Shown here: piece after piece, positions 16,498-24,790 of the stretch
How positions within the stretch are numbered: position 1 is the stretch's first letter
Layout of the letters: each line of letters starts with the position of its first letter
DNA from: Coprousia sp963931435
GTDB taxonomy: Bacteria > Actinomycetota > Coriobacteriia > Coriobacteriales > Coriobacteriaceae
Reading direction: 5' to 3'
Length of the DNA: 64,000 bases
Assembly (NCBI GenBank): GCA_963931435.1
Contig: OZ007012.1
Coordinates: 2,232,001-2,296,000, forward strand
Program-made: the position numbers and the translations under genes
Notes under the pieces: model-generated
Databases searched by the model: none
Told to the model about the DNA's origin: nothing
Seen by the model: the letters and a program-made list of their open reading frames with translations, nothing else

Positions 16498-17559
16498 TCA
16501 CGCCCCGCGCTCGACCGCCACGGTGAGGTTCTCGCGCACCCGCACGCGCCCCTCGGCGAGGAGCTGAACCACGTCGGGGTAGAGGCGGTGCTCGACCTCG
16601 TGGATGCGCTCCTCGAGCTCGTCGACCGTCCAGCCCTCCTCAACGCGAACGGGCTCCTGCGCGATGATCGGGCCCTGATCGTAGGCGGCGTTGGCGAAGT
16701 GCACCGTCACGCCGGTGACCTTGACGCCGCGCTCGTAGGCGTCGACGATGCCGTGCGCACCCTGGAAGCTCGGCAGCAGCGCCGGATGCAGGTTGACCAC
16801 GCGGTTGGGCCACAGCGCGAGCAGCGGCTCGTGCACCATGCGCATGTAGCCCGCCATGATGATGTACTCGGCGCCCGCGCGCTTGAGCTCGGTGGCGATG
16901 ACCTCGTCGGCGTCCCACGGATCGGCGTAGATCTCCTTGGAGAGCGCGAGCGTCTGGATGCCCGCGGCCGCCGCGCGCTTGAGGCCCGCGGCCGAGGGGC
17001 GGCTCGAGATGACGAGCACGATCTCGGCGTTGAGCGAGCCAGCGGCGATGCGGTCGATGAGCGCCTGGAGGTTGGTGCCCGAGCCCGAGATGAGCACGCC
17101 GATCTTGAGGGGCGGGAGCTTCTCGCCGGCCTCGCGCCCGGCCGCGCGGCGCTCCTCGATGGCGTTGCCGTCCTCGATGCCGGCGAAGGCGTCGCGCAGA
17201 CGGGCGAGGCGCCGCTCGGCATCGGCGCGGGCCGCATCGTAGAAGGCGTCGCCCGTCTTCGCCGCGCCGGCCTCAGCGGGCGCGGCGCCCTCCGCCGGGG
17301 CCGCGTTCGCGGCGCCGTCCCGCAGCGCCGCGGCGCGGGCCGCGGCCATGGCGTCAGCGCGGGCGCGGTCGACTTCGCGCTCGGCCTCGGCCGTGAAGAA
17401 CCCATCGCTCGGCAGCGCCTCGGGCGGCAGGTCCGCGGCCTCCACGAGCGCTTGGTAGGTCGCGGCGTCGGTGCCCGCTTCATCGGCCCGGGCCGCAGCC
17501 TCGGCGATGTCCGCGACGGCGGCCGGCACGCGCTCGGCGTCGTGCTCCCTAGCGCTCAT
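16498..17559 (-). CDS. purN: Phosphoribosylglycinamide formyltransferase with N-terminal extension
   Basis: GAR transformylase, third step of purine synthesis. The catalytic domain begins near residue 150 (PPLKIGVLISGSGTNLQALI) and has the catalytic Asn/His in VVNLHPALLPSF and the Asp in AAYDQGPIIAQEPV. At 353 residues it is much longer than the usual 190-210: about 145 residues precede the enzyme, mostly Ala/Glu/Arg-rich and helical, unlike anything I recognise. The start ATG overlaps the purM stop by 11 bases, so the extension is probably translated, though an internal start cannot be excluded. Confidence 0.9.
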   Translation of the reverse strand: MSAREHDAERVPAAVADIAEAAARADEAGTDAATYQALVEAADLPPEALPSDGFFTAEAEREVDRARADAMAAARAAALRDGAANAAPAEGAAPAEAGAAKTGDAFYDAARADAERRLARLRDAFAGIEDGNAIEERRAAGREAGEKLPPLKIGVLISGSGTNLQALIDRIAAGSLNAEIVLVISSRPSAAGLKRAAAAGIQTLALSKEIYADPWDADEVIATELKRAGAEYIIMAGYMRMVHEPLLALWPNRVVNLHPALLPSFQGAHGIVDAYERGVKVTGVTVHFANAAYDQGPIIAQEPVRVEEGWTVDELEERIHEVEHRLYPDVVQLLAEGRVRVRENLTVAVERGA

Positions 17560-18661
17560 CGGCGTACACCACCTTGCCGGAACCCGCCGCGCACGAACCC
17601 ACGCGGAAGGGATGCTCTCCCGCCGCCTCGAGCGCGGCCACCACGGCCGCCTCGTCCGCAGGCGCGCAGATGAGCATGAGTCCCACGCCCATGTTGAAGG
17701 TCTTGCACGCCTCGTTCGGCGTGAGGCCTGCCTTGTCGGCGATGTAGGAGATGACGGGGGGCATGTCCCAGGCGAAGGTGCCGTCCGCCCGGCGATCCAC
17801 CACGGCGTCCACGTCCGCGGCGAGCGCGCGGTTGAGGTTCTCGGTGATGCCGCCGCCCGTGATGTGCGCGATGGCGTGCACGGTTCCCGCCGGCAGGGCG
17901 GCGAGCGTCTCGAGCACCGGCTTCACGTAGATGCGCGTGGGTGCCAGCAGGGCGGCGGCGAGGCTGAGGCCGGGCGCGACCTCGGTCGCCTCGAGCTCGG
18001 CCTTCTTGGCCTGCGCCTCGGGCGTGCCGGGCACGACGCCGTCGACGCCGATGACCTTGCGCACGAGCGAGTAGCCGTTGGAGTGGATGCCCGTCGAGGG
18101 GAGGCCCAGGATGACGTCGCCCGCGCGGACGTTCGCCGGGTCGAGCATCTTGGGCCGGTCGACGACGCCCACCGTGAAGCCGGCGAGATCGTAGTCGTCC
18201 GGACGCATGACGCCGGGATGCTCGGCCATCTCGCCGCCCACGAGCGCACAGCCCGCGAGCTTGCAGCCGTCGGCCACGCCCTTGACGATCCGGGCCATGT
18301 GCTCGGCCTCGATATGGCCGATCGCGATGTAATCGAGGAAGAAGAGCGGTTCGGCGCCCGAGGCGAGGATGTCGTTCACGCACATGGCGACGAGGTCCTG
18401 GCCCACGGTCTCATGGCGGTCGAGGATCTGGGCGAGCACGAGCTTGGTGCCCACGCCGTCGGTGCCGCTGATGAGGATCGGATCGTCCATGTCCTTGAGC
18501 GCGGCGGCCGAGAAGAGCCCGCCGAACCCGCCGATGCCGCCGATGACCTCGGGGCGGTTGGTGGCGGCGACCATCTGCTTGATCGAGTCGACCGCGCGGC
18601 CGCCCTCGGCCGTGTCGACGCCGGCGTCTTCATAGGTCACATGCTTTGGTGTCTCGCTCAT
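17549..18661 (-). CDS. purM: Phosphoribosylformylglycinamidine cyclo-ligase (AIR synthetase)
   Basis: A 370-residue PurM, which closes the imidazole ring of AIR using ATP. The start MSETPKHVTYEDAGVDTAEG, GGFGGLFSA, SGTDGVGTKLVLA, LVAMCVNDILASGAEPLFFLDY and GGEMAEHPG are characteristic. GGAAAGGAAG precedes the ATG. Translationally coupled to purN downstream. Upstream, toward purF, lies the repeat-flanked AlbA_2 insertion, which separates purM from purF. Confidence 0.95.
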   Translation of the reverse strand: MSETPKHVTYEDAGVDTAEGGRAVDSIKQMVAATNRPEVIGGIGGFGGLFSAAALKDMDDPILISGTDGVGTKLVLAQILDRHETVGQDLVAMCVNDILASGAEPLFFLDYIAIGHIEAEHMARIVKGVADGCKLAGCALVGGEMAEHPGVMRPDDYDLAGFTVGVVDRPKMLDPANVRAGDVILGLPSTGIHSNGYSLVRKVIGVDGVVPGTPEAQAKKAELEATEVAPGLSLAAALLAPTRIYVKPVLETLAALPAGTVHAIAHITGGGITENLNRALAADVDAVVDRRADGTFAWDMPPVISYIADKAGLTPNEACKTFNMGVGLMLICAPADEAAVVAALEAAGEHPFRVGSCAAGSGKVVYADER

Positions 18662-18791
18662 GAGCTTCCTTTCCTGCGGAAGGTTCAACCTGCCCAAGAT
18701 GATAGCAGGCCGCGCGGACACCGCCCCTCGCGCGACGCGCCTCCAACCGCCGCACATCCCGCGCCCACCGGGCAAGCTGGCCTTGGGTCAC

Positions 18792-18817
18792 TTGGGGACG
18801 TGTTCCAGATGACCCAT
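18792..18817 (-). repeat. Dispersed 26-bp repeat, copy 1
   Basis: TTGGGGACGTGTTCCAGATG followed by ACCCAT, the reverse complement of the copy at 20966-20991. It is flanked on the right by the start of the palindrome arm also seen in copy 2, so the loop is inverted relative to that copy. Confidence 0.85.
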
Positions 18818-18825
18818 TTGACCCC

Positions 18826-18927
18826 TCCCAAACGAGCCATGCGACGATAAGCCACACGGCGCCTTAGAGGTGCTCGGACTCCCAGGTGCGGTCGCGGTCC
18901 TTCTGCTCCACCACGTCGCGGGGCAGC
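18826..18927. repeat. 102-bp direct repeat (purF 3' end), left copy
   Basis: Identical in 101 of 102 positions to 21011-21112. It contains the last 21 codons of purF with the stop (complement of 18864-18866) and 40 bases beyond. Here it is detached from the rest of purF: a dead 3' fragment. Confidence 0.9.
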
Positions 18928-18992
18928 GTGCGGCGAGCGTGGGCCGCCCACCTCACTGACGTGCCTCTCAGCTCTCGAGATATCTCCCAGAG

Positions 18993-19037
18993 TTATCTCT
19001 CTAATTTGAGAGATATTCTGAGAGATACATCTGAGAG
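18993..19037. repeat. 45-bp direct repeat, left copy
   Basis: Exact copy of 20888-20932. Made of inverted TATCTCTC/GAGAGATA half-sites. It lies 70 bases after the AlbA_2 gene stop. Confidence 0.9.
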
Positions 19038-19106
19038 CTGAGAGATGGTCGAGGAAATGCGTGCCCACGATTCAACAACACGCCCACTCACCAGGTCCAA
19101 TACCCC

Positions 19107-20825
19107 CTATCGCGCACCCAAAGCATAGCGTCGGTTTCGGCTATGCGTGCCCGCAGTGGCATGCACAGCCCGCTCTTCGATAAGCTTTGGCAAGGCGTAA
19201 CGAACCTTGGAGACAGGCGTGTCGAGCGCCTCTGCAAGCTCTTGTGCACTGTACGTCTCGCCGGCGTTCATATACGCAAGTATCGATCTGCGCAGCTCAT
19301 CCGCCGCTCCCTTGCGTCGGGCTTCGTGCGGCGCATCTTCGGAAACCGCATAACCGCCCACAGTATCCCCCCGCAAAAGGCCCTGCGCCTGCAGCTTGGC
19401 GCACTCGTCGCGGATATCGTCAGAGTCCCAGCCGAGAACCGACCGGATCTCCGGAATTGCCATGGGCGCCTTCTGGCCGCGCAGAAGGGCGAGCATCGTC
19501 TCCTCGCGTTGACTGAGCATGCGGCCCGCGTGCTGCGCAATCCAAGCACGGTTACGCTCAAGCTCGGCTCCGTGGCGAGCAAAAATCACTTTGAACGAGT
19601 CGTACTTTGCAACAAAACGGGGCCGTCCCAACGAACGCGATTCCATCTCCTGAACCATAGCGCTGATTCCCGACCCTTGGCTCTCGGCCACATAACCCGA
19701 AGCATGCTCGAGCGGAACAGCGCCCATCAACGCCATGAGCTTGGCGTTTCTACAGCGCGACTCTCCGTCCTCCAGCGTGTCCAGCGTCTTGCCGCCCCAC
19801 AGTCCACCCGGATTCGTCACCTCGATTCGGTCTGAGTAGATGTCGACGCTCACCGATTGGCCCAAGAACATCGGCGCATATTCCCGATGAATCACGGCAT
19901 TTGCCAGTGCTTCGCGCAGCGCCTCCTCGGGGACCTCCCACTCGTCGCGTCGCCCGGCACCCACCACGTAGGATATCGTGCGGATGTTGCGCCCAATTGC
20001 CGCCAAGGCATCCTCAATGCACGCCGAAAGCGGGCCATCGCATATCTGCCGATCGAGGAACCGAGGCCCACCCGGCTCAGATTTTCTCGTACCAGGGTGC
20101 ACGGCAACATCGATTACGAGCTTTGGGTAATATTGCTGCGGGTAAAGCCCCGTCGCCAGCAAACCCGCAAGCCTCACCGAGCCCTCGCGATTTGCGATGT
20201 TCAGGCGGTCGAGCTGCTGCTCGCGCGTTTCGGCACCCTTGAGGACACGCGGACTCTGCCGTCGACGCCCCTCTATTACCGCAGCCACCAGATCGCCATC
20301 CAAATCGCTAATCGTTGCCTCGGGAACTAAGCTGCCATCTGCGTCGCTCGGCACCAGCACGCTTTGCATCTCGTACAGCTCTGACGGAGAAAGGCGGATG
20401 TCCTTATCGTCCACGCGTTTGTAGCTACCGCCCTGTACACCGCGCGCCACGATGTAGCACGGCTTCTCTTGAATGTTCAGCTCTTGGATCTCGATAAGAA
20501 GAACCTGGGAGCCGTCCACCATGCCGCGCGAAAGCTCGTAGCGAGGCGGGTGTGCCACCACCGAGGCGCTTCCCCCGTCTCCAATGCCTGCGACAAACTG
20601 GTCACGAACGCGGTCCAGATTAAACTGAGGCGTTGGAGTAAACCCCTCCTGCTCGGCAAGGCCGCAGATGACGAGCCCACCCGCCGTGTTAGCGAATGAG
20701 CTGATGGTTTCCCAAACGTCATTGTTCAGGCCGCCGCCACATTTTTTAGCCTCAACCGAACTGTCATCGGTCCCCTGATCACGCAAGCGCGAAACGATTG
20801 CATCAAGCTGTTCCGCAGAAACCAT
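19107..20825 (-). CDS. AlbA_2 (Schlafen-type) DNA-binding and GHKL ATPase protein with winged-helix tail
   Basis: A 572-residue protein with the layout of RecG-like/AlbA_2 transcriptional regulators. The AlbA_2 domain is about residues 20-150 (SVEAKKCGGG, VWETISSFANTAGGLVICGL, GSYKRVDDKDIRLSPSEL). A middle domain follows, then a GHKL-type ATPase region with EALREALANAVIHREY (about 301-316), IEVTNPGGL (about 334-342) and GSGISAM. The C-terminal 70 residues look like a winged helix (SAQELAEALDTPVSKVRYALPKLIEE). Its G+C content is clearly lower than that of purF and purM, and it lies between 45-bp and 102-bp direct repeats, so it is probably acquired. The upstream region carries TATCTCTCAGA motifs, suggesting autoregulation. 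Related proteins occur in regulation and in phage defence; which applies here is unknown. Confidence 0.8.
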   Translation of the reverse strand: MVSAEQLDAIVSRLRDQGTDDSSVEAKKCGGGLNNDVWETISSFANTAGGLVICGLAEQEGFTPTPQFNLDRVRDQFVAGIGDGGSASVVAHPPRYELSRGMVDGSQVLLIEIQELNIQEKPCYIVARGVQGGSYKRVDDKDIRLSPSELYEMQSVLVPSDADGSLVPEATISDLDGDLVAAVIEGRRRQSPRVLKGAETREQQLDRLNIANREGSVRLAGLLATGLYPQQYYPKLVIDVAVHPGTRKSEPGGPRFLDRQICDGPLSACIEDALAAIGRNIRTISYVVGAGRRDEWEVPEEALREALANAVIHREYAPMFLGQSVSVDIYSDRIEVTNPGGLWGGKTLDTLEDGESRCRNAKLMALMGAVPLEHASGYVAESQGSGISAMVQEMESRSLGRPRFVAKYDSFKVIFARHGAELERNRAWIAQHAGRMLSQREETMLALLRGQKAPMAIPEIRSVLGWDSDDIRDECAKLQAQGLLRGDTVGGYAVSEDAPHEARRKGAADELRRSILAYMNAGETYSAQELAEALDTPVSKVRYALPKLIEERAVHATAGTHSRNRRYALGAR

Positions 20826-20856
20826 GATGACAGTCCCTCCCGTCCATCTCTCTACA

Positions 20857-20922
20857 TATCTCTCAGAATAGCATGTATCTCTCAGATTTATCTCTCTAAT
20901 TTGAGAGATATTCTGAGAGATA
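20857..20922. promoter_or_regulatory. Array of TATCTCTCAGA half-sites upstream of the AlbA_2 gene
   Basis: TATCTCTCAGA at 20857-20867 and 20876-20886, the variant TATCTCTCTAA at 20889-20899, and the inverse TCTGAGAGATA at 20912-20922, with further partial inverse copies, all within 100 bases upstream of the gene start. Likely operator array for the gene's own winged-helix protein (inference). Confidence 0.55.
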
Positions 20923-20932
20923 CATCTGAGAG
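20888..20932. repeat. 45-bp direct repeat, right copy
   Basis: Exact copy of 18993-19037, 63 bases upstream of the AlbA_2 gene start. Confidence 0.9.
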
Positions 20933-20945
20933 GAGAGATGATGAT

Positions 20946-21020
20946 TCGTTTGGGGGCGGGTCAAAATGGGTCATCTGGAACACGTCCCCAAATGGCCCAT
21001 TTTGACCCCGTCCCAAACGA
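20946..21020. repeat. 75-bp palindromic element containing dispersed repeat copy 2
   Basis: Arms 20946-20970 and 20996-21020 pair in 22 of 25 positions (inner part GGGTCAAAATGGG). The 25-base loop and inner arm carry the 26-bp repeat (20966-20991). The right arm overlaps the start of the 102-bp repeat. Confidence 0.85.
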
Positions 21021-21112
21021 GCCATGCGACGATGAGCCACACGGCGCCTTAGAGGTGCTCGGACTCCCAGGTGCGGTCGCGGTCCTTCTGCTCCACCACG
21101 TCGCGGGGCAGC
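21011..21112. repeat. 102-bp direct repeat (purF 3' end), right copy
   Basis: The copy that forms the true 3' end of purF; its partner is at 18826-18927. One mismatch (position 21034). Confidence 0.9.
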
Positions 21113-22677
21113 ACCGTCGGCTGCGTGAGGTTGCAGGGGTCGTAGCCGGGCATGAACTTGTCGCGACCGAAGCTCTCGGGGATGGCCACCGGGTACACGC
21201 CGGTGAAGCACGCGGTGCAGTAGCCGCGCACACCGCCCTCGGGCGTCGTCCCGCACGGCGGCATGCAGGCGAGCAGACCCTGAACCGAGAGGAACGCAAG
21301 CGAATCGGCCCCGATGTAGGCGCGGATCTCCTCCACCGTCTTGTTGGCGCTGATGAGCTGGGCCTGCACGTCGGTGTCGATGCCGTAGAAGCACGGCCAC
21401 ACGACCTCCGGCGAGTTGATGCGCACGTGCACCTCGGCCGCGCCCGCCTGGCGCAGCATCCGCACGAGCTGCACCATGGTGGTGCCGCGCACGATGGAGT
21501 CGTCGATCACCACGAGGCGTTTGCCGGCGATGTTGTCGCGCAGCGGGTTGAGCTTCATGCGCACGCCCATCGCGCGGAGCTCCTGCGTGGGCTGGATGAA
21601 GGTGCGCGCCACGTAGCGGTTCTTGATGAGCCCCTCGCCAAAGGGGATGCCGCTCTCGTGCGCAAAGCCCTCCGCCGGCGGCAGGCCGCTGTCGGGCACG
21701 CCGATGACCATATCGGCCTCGATGGGCGCCTCGCGGGCGAGCTGACGGCCCATGTCGTAGCGGCAGGCGTAGACCGACTTGCCAGCCATGATGGAATCGG
21801 GCCGGGCGAAGTAGACCTGCTCGAAGATGCACTCGGCCGTCTCGCGCGCGACGGGCACGCCCTGTTCGGACACGAGGCCCTCGGCGCTGATGCGCAAGAT
21901 CTCGCCGGGGCGGATGTCGCGCACGTAGACGGCGCCCACGATGTCGAGCGCGCAGGTCTCGGAGGCGACGACCCAGCCGGCAACGTTGGCGGGCACGGCG
22001 GCGCCTGCATCCGCACCGGCGGCGTTCGAATGGGTCAGATGGAACACGTCCCCAACCGCACCATCGTCGGCGGGCAGGTAGCCGAGGACGAGCGGGCGAA
22101 TGCCAAAGGGGTCGCGGAAGGCGTAGAGCGCCTGCTCGTTGATGAGCGCCATGGCGTAGCCGCCGCGCACGAGCTCCATGGTCTTGCGGATGCCCTCGCG
22201 CAGATGGCGCGTGCGCTGGGTGAAGTAGCCGATGAGCTTGGCCGCGACCTCCGAGTCGGAGTTTGAGAGGAAGTTCACGCCGAGGTCGATGAGCTGGCGG
22301 CGCAGTTCATCGGTATTGACGAGGGTGCCGTTGTGGGCGAGCGCGATGATGACGTCGTTGATGGTCGAGAGGTGCGGCTGCGCGGCCTCCCAGCTCTTGG
22401 CGCCCGCGGTGCCGTAGCGCACGTGCCCCACCGCGAGCTGACCGGTGAGGCTGGCGAGGTCCGCGTCGCTGAACACCTGGTCGACGAGCCCCAGATCCTT
22501 GCGCACCATGACGGTTCCGCCGTCGCCCACCGCGATGCCCGCCGATTCCTGCCCGCGATGCTGGAGGGCCTTCAGACCGAAATACGTGAGGCGCGCGACG
22601 TCGCGCCCTGGGGCCCACACGCCGAAGACGCCGCATTCCTCGTGCAGGGTATCGTCGCAAAACGTCGTATCAGGCAT
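21049..22677 (-). CDS. purF: Amidophosphoribosyltransferase
   Basis: First committed enzyme of purine synthesis (PRPP plus glutamine to phosphoribosylamine). A 14-residue propeptide precedes the nucleophile Cys15 (EECGVFGVW). The glutaminase domain has LQHRGQESAG and GHVRYGTAG; the phosphoribosyltransferase domain has VIGVPDSGLPPAEGFA and the PRPP loop LVVIDDSIVRGTT; CYDP-type Fe-S cysteines seem present (GYCTACFTG). At 542 residues it is somewhat long: between LVLGYLPADDG and GWVVASETCALD, where other PurF proteins have only a few residues, there are about 28 extra ones including GDVFHLTH, encoded by a copy of the dispersed repeat. The 3' end is the right copy of the 102-bp repeat. Confidence 0.95.
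   Translation of the reverse strand: MPDTTFCDDTLHEECGVFGVWAPGRDVARLTYFGLKALQHRGQESAGIAVGDGGTVMVRKDLGLVDQVFSDADLASLTGQLAVGHVRYGTAGAKSWEAAQPHLSTINDVIIALAHNGTLVNTDELRRQLIDLGVNFLSNSDSEVAAKLIGYFTQRTRHLREGIRKTMELVRGGYAMALINEQALYAFRDPFGIRPLVLGYLPADDGAVGDVFHLTHSNAAGADAGAAVPANVAGWVVASETCALDIVGAVYVRDIRPGEILRISAEGLVSEQGVPVARETAECIFEQVYFARPDSIMAGKSVYACRYDMGRQLAREAPIEADMVIGVPDSGLPPAEGFAHESGIPFGEGLIKNRYVARTFIQPTQELRAMGVRMKLNPLRDNIAGKRLVVIDDSIVRGTTMVQLVRMLRQAGAAEVHVRINSPEVVWPCFYGIDTDVQAQLISANKTVEEIRAYIGADSLAFLSVQGLLACMPPCGTTPEGGVRGYCTACFTGVYPVAIPESFGRDKFMPGYDPCNLTQPTVLPRDVVEQKDRDRTWESEHL
22030..22055 (+). repeat. Dispersed repeat copy 3, inside purF
   Basis: ATGGGTCAGATGGAACACGT followed by CCCCAA: 24 of 26 positions as in 20966-20991 and the same orientation. 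Read in the purF frame it gives VGDVFHLTH, about residues 208-216. Confidence 0.85.
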
Positions 22678-22895
22678 GGTGTCCCCTCGTCGATCGGGTT
22701 GCAGGCAAAAATACCGACCTATTATGGCACCTTCTCGAAGCCCATGGGCGCGGCACGGCGGCGCCGGGCACTCGCTTCAGCAAATCATCTCGCGACAAGG
22801 AATAATAAGGCACCGTGCGTATCAGCGTGGCGCAGACGGGTATCCCAAAGAGATAGGGGCGCGAGATGGCGGCCCTCCATGGGAAGGAGCTCGCT

Positions 22896-24236
22896 ATGAG
22901 CGCGACGTCACCGTCGGCAAACGGAACCATCGACTACGGGCTGCCGGGAAACGACCTCAACCCCAACACCCCCACCGCAGACGAGAAGAAGAAGATCCCG
23001 CTGGCCATCAAGGTGTACGGCCTGCTGTGCCTTCTCAGCGGCATCATCACGGCGCCGGTGCTTGCGCTGTTCATGTTCATCTGGGGATGGGCGCTCATCA
23101 CCGATCCCGCCGACCTGAGCCTCAACCTCGACCCCTCGCTCACCCTTATCATCTTCACCATCGGCCTCATCATCGCCGTCGCCGATGCCATCGCGCTCGT
23201 GGCGTTCGGCGTCGCGCTGCTGCGCAACCGTCGCCGGCACGCTGCGCTCATATCGCACGTGCTCATCGCCACGACCATCCTCAACATGCTCGTCCTCGTG
23301 ATGCTGCAGGGCATCGGGGCCGAGCTCATCCAGCCGGCCATCCAGCTCGTCATCCTGCTGGCGCTCTCCGTCACCGTCGATCCGGCCCTGGGGCAGGAGC
23401 GCGAGCTCAAGCGCCGCCTGCGCGACCTCGAGGACCGCGAGGCCGCCGAGGAGGGCATGCTCGGACGCGACCGCAAGGGGCGCGGCTACATCCAGCTCAA
23501 CTTCTTCAACCTGTTCTGGGTCTTCATGGTCTGCAGCGTGCTGGGGCTCGTCATCGAGACCGTCTACCACATGGTCGTGGTCGATCCGGGCGTCTACCAG
23601 GACCGCGCCGGCGTGCTCTTTGGGCCGTTCTCGCCCATCTACGGGTTTGGCGCCGTGCTCATGACGATCGCGCTCAACCGGTTCTACAAGTCCAACCCGA
23701 TCATCATCTTCGTGGTCTCGGCCGTGATCGGCGGGCTCTTCGAGGCCGCCGTGAGCTGGTTCATGCAGACGGGGTTCGGCGCGGTGGCGTGGAACTACAC
23801 CGGCATGAAGATCTTCGGCATACCCGATCCCATCGCCATACTCATGCAGGGACGCACGTCTACGCCGTTCATGTGCATGTGGGGCGCGCTCGGGTTCGTG
23901 TGGATCAAGTTCTGCCTGCCGCGGCTCCTGAGCCTCATCAACCTCATCCCCTGGAAGATCCGCTACTCCCTCACCACGGTATGCGCGCTCGCCATGATCG
24001 TGAACGGCGTCATGACGCTCCAGGCGCTCGACTGCTGGTTCGAGCGGCTCTCGGGCATCACAGGCACCGCGCCGGTCGAGCGGTTCTACGCCGAGTATTT
24101 CGATAACGCCTACATGGAGCACCGGTTCCAGAGCATGACCATCACGCCCAAGAACTCCAGCCGCGTCGACAAGGGCGCGCTGGGCGAGGCGAAGGATGCG
24201 AGCGAATCCGGTGCGAAAGGCGAAAGCGAGAACTGA
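22896..24236 (+). CDS. CmpB-type putative ABC transporter permease, membrane protein
   Basis: A 446-residue membrane protein. The N-terminal half has about four hydrophobic segments (VYGLLCLLSGIITAPVLALF, LTLIIFTIGLIIAVADAIAL, LIATTILNMLVLVMLQ); a charged stretch (QERELKRRLRDLEDREAAEE) follows; the C-terminal half (FFNLFWVFMVCSVLGLVIET, FGPFSPIYGFGAVLMTIALN, WNYTGMKIFGIPDPI) is the family annotated as putative ABC transporter permease (CmpB type). No ATPase is adjacent, and the function is not established. The start at 22896 follows GGAAGGAG by six bases. The end is a short charged tail. Confidence 0.75.
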   Translation: MSATSPSANGTIDYGLPGNDLNPNTPTADEKKKIPLAIKVYGLLCLLSGIITAPVLALFMFIWGWALITDPADLSLNLDPSLTLIIFTIGLIIAVADAIALVAFGVALLRNRRRHAALISHVLIATTILNMLVLVMLQGIGAELIQPAIQLVILLALSVTVDPALGQERELKRRLRDLEDREAAEEGMLGRDRKGRGYIQLNFFNLFWVFMVCSVLGLVIETVYHMVVVDPGVYQDRAGVLFGPFSPIYGFGAVLMTIALNRFYKSNPIIIFVVSAVIGGLFEAAVSWFMQTGFGAVAWNYTGMKIFGIPDPIAILMQGRTSTPFMCMWGALGFVWIKFCLPRLLSLINLIPWKIRYSLTTVCALAMIVNGVMTLQALDCWFERLSGITGTAPVERFYAEYFDNAYMEHRFQSMTITPKNSSRVDKGALGEAKDASESGAKGESEN

Positions 24237-24790
24237 GGCCGCCGCGGCTTAAACTGTCGCCGGATTGGCTGAAACCGTCGCCTGATCGGGGCGGGACGAC
24301 GTCTGCTGGCGCGCCCCGCCCCGCGCTAGAAAACCGTCCACACCCCAAGGCTGCGACAAGGCGGCGGCAAAGGCGGCGAAGACTGCAGCTGCACCGTACT
24401 CGCACGCGGCTGATGTCCGGACAGCCTCGATTCCGGACGGACCACGATGGTACAGAAAGCCGTGTAGGGAACAGTTTAGGGAACAGTTTAGTGCGCACGC
24501 CGCAAAATGCCTGGTAAACGAGGCGCTGAATCAGAGCCGAAAGCCCCGTTTGACGTGATCTGCGGCCTCCAGCGCACTAAACTGTTCCCTATCCACGTTT
24601 CTGTACAGAACGGTCGCCGTGCGAGACGGACCGGGGTTGGTCGACCGCCCGCAGCGATGATCGTCAGCCGGTCCATGCGCCGCGTCGGTCGGTCCGCAGC
24701 GGCAATCATCACCCGGACCGCACGCCGCGTCAGTCCGTGTTCCGCGCCGCTCCGCACACGACGCCGACCCGCGCTTCGCATAGCCGGCCA
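24237..24790. other. Intergenic region with a large interrupted palindrome
   Basis: 554 bp between convergent genes. Only the palindrome at 24450-24606 stands out; no credible ORF or RNA was seen. Confidence 0.7.
24450..24606. repeat. Intergenic palindrome with nested arms and a 12-bp duplication
   Basis: The left arm (24450-24496, GTACAGAAA ... TAGGGAACAGTTTA ... GTGCGC) pairs with 24572-24606. GGGAACAGTTTA is tandemly duplicated in the left arm only. An inner shorter inverted pair GCCGCA/TGCGGC is nested in the loop. Confidence 0.8.

Larger units (their letters stand above)
18662..19106. other. Repeat-rich spacer left of the AlbA_2 gene
   Basis: 445 bp with no intact gene. It contains a copy of the 26-bp dispersed repeat (18792-18817), the left copy of the 102-bp purF tail (18826-18927) and the left 45-bp direct repeat (18993-19037). 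Confidence 0.8.

Noticed and set aside
20888..20932. The 45-bp repeats as a CRISPR array
   Set aside because: Only two copies 1.9 kb apart with a protein gene between them.
22000..22075. Frameshift or pseudogene in purF at the repeat
   Set aside because: The frame is kept across the repeat and all catalytic motifs on both sides are intact.
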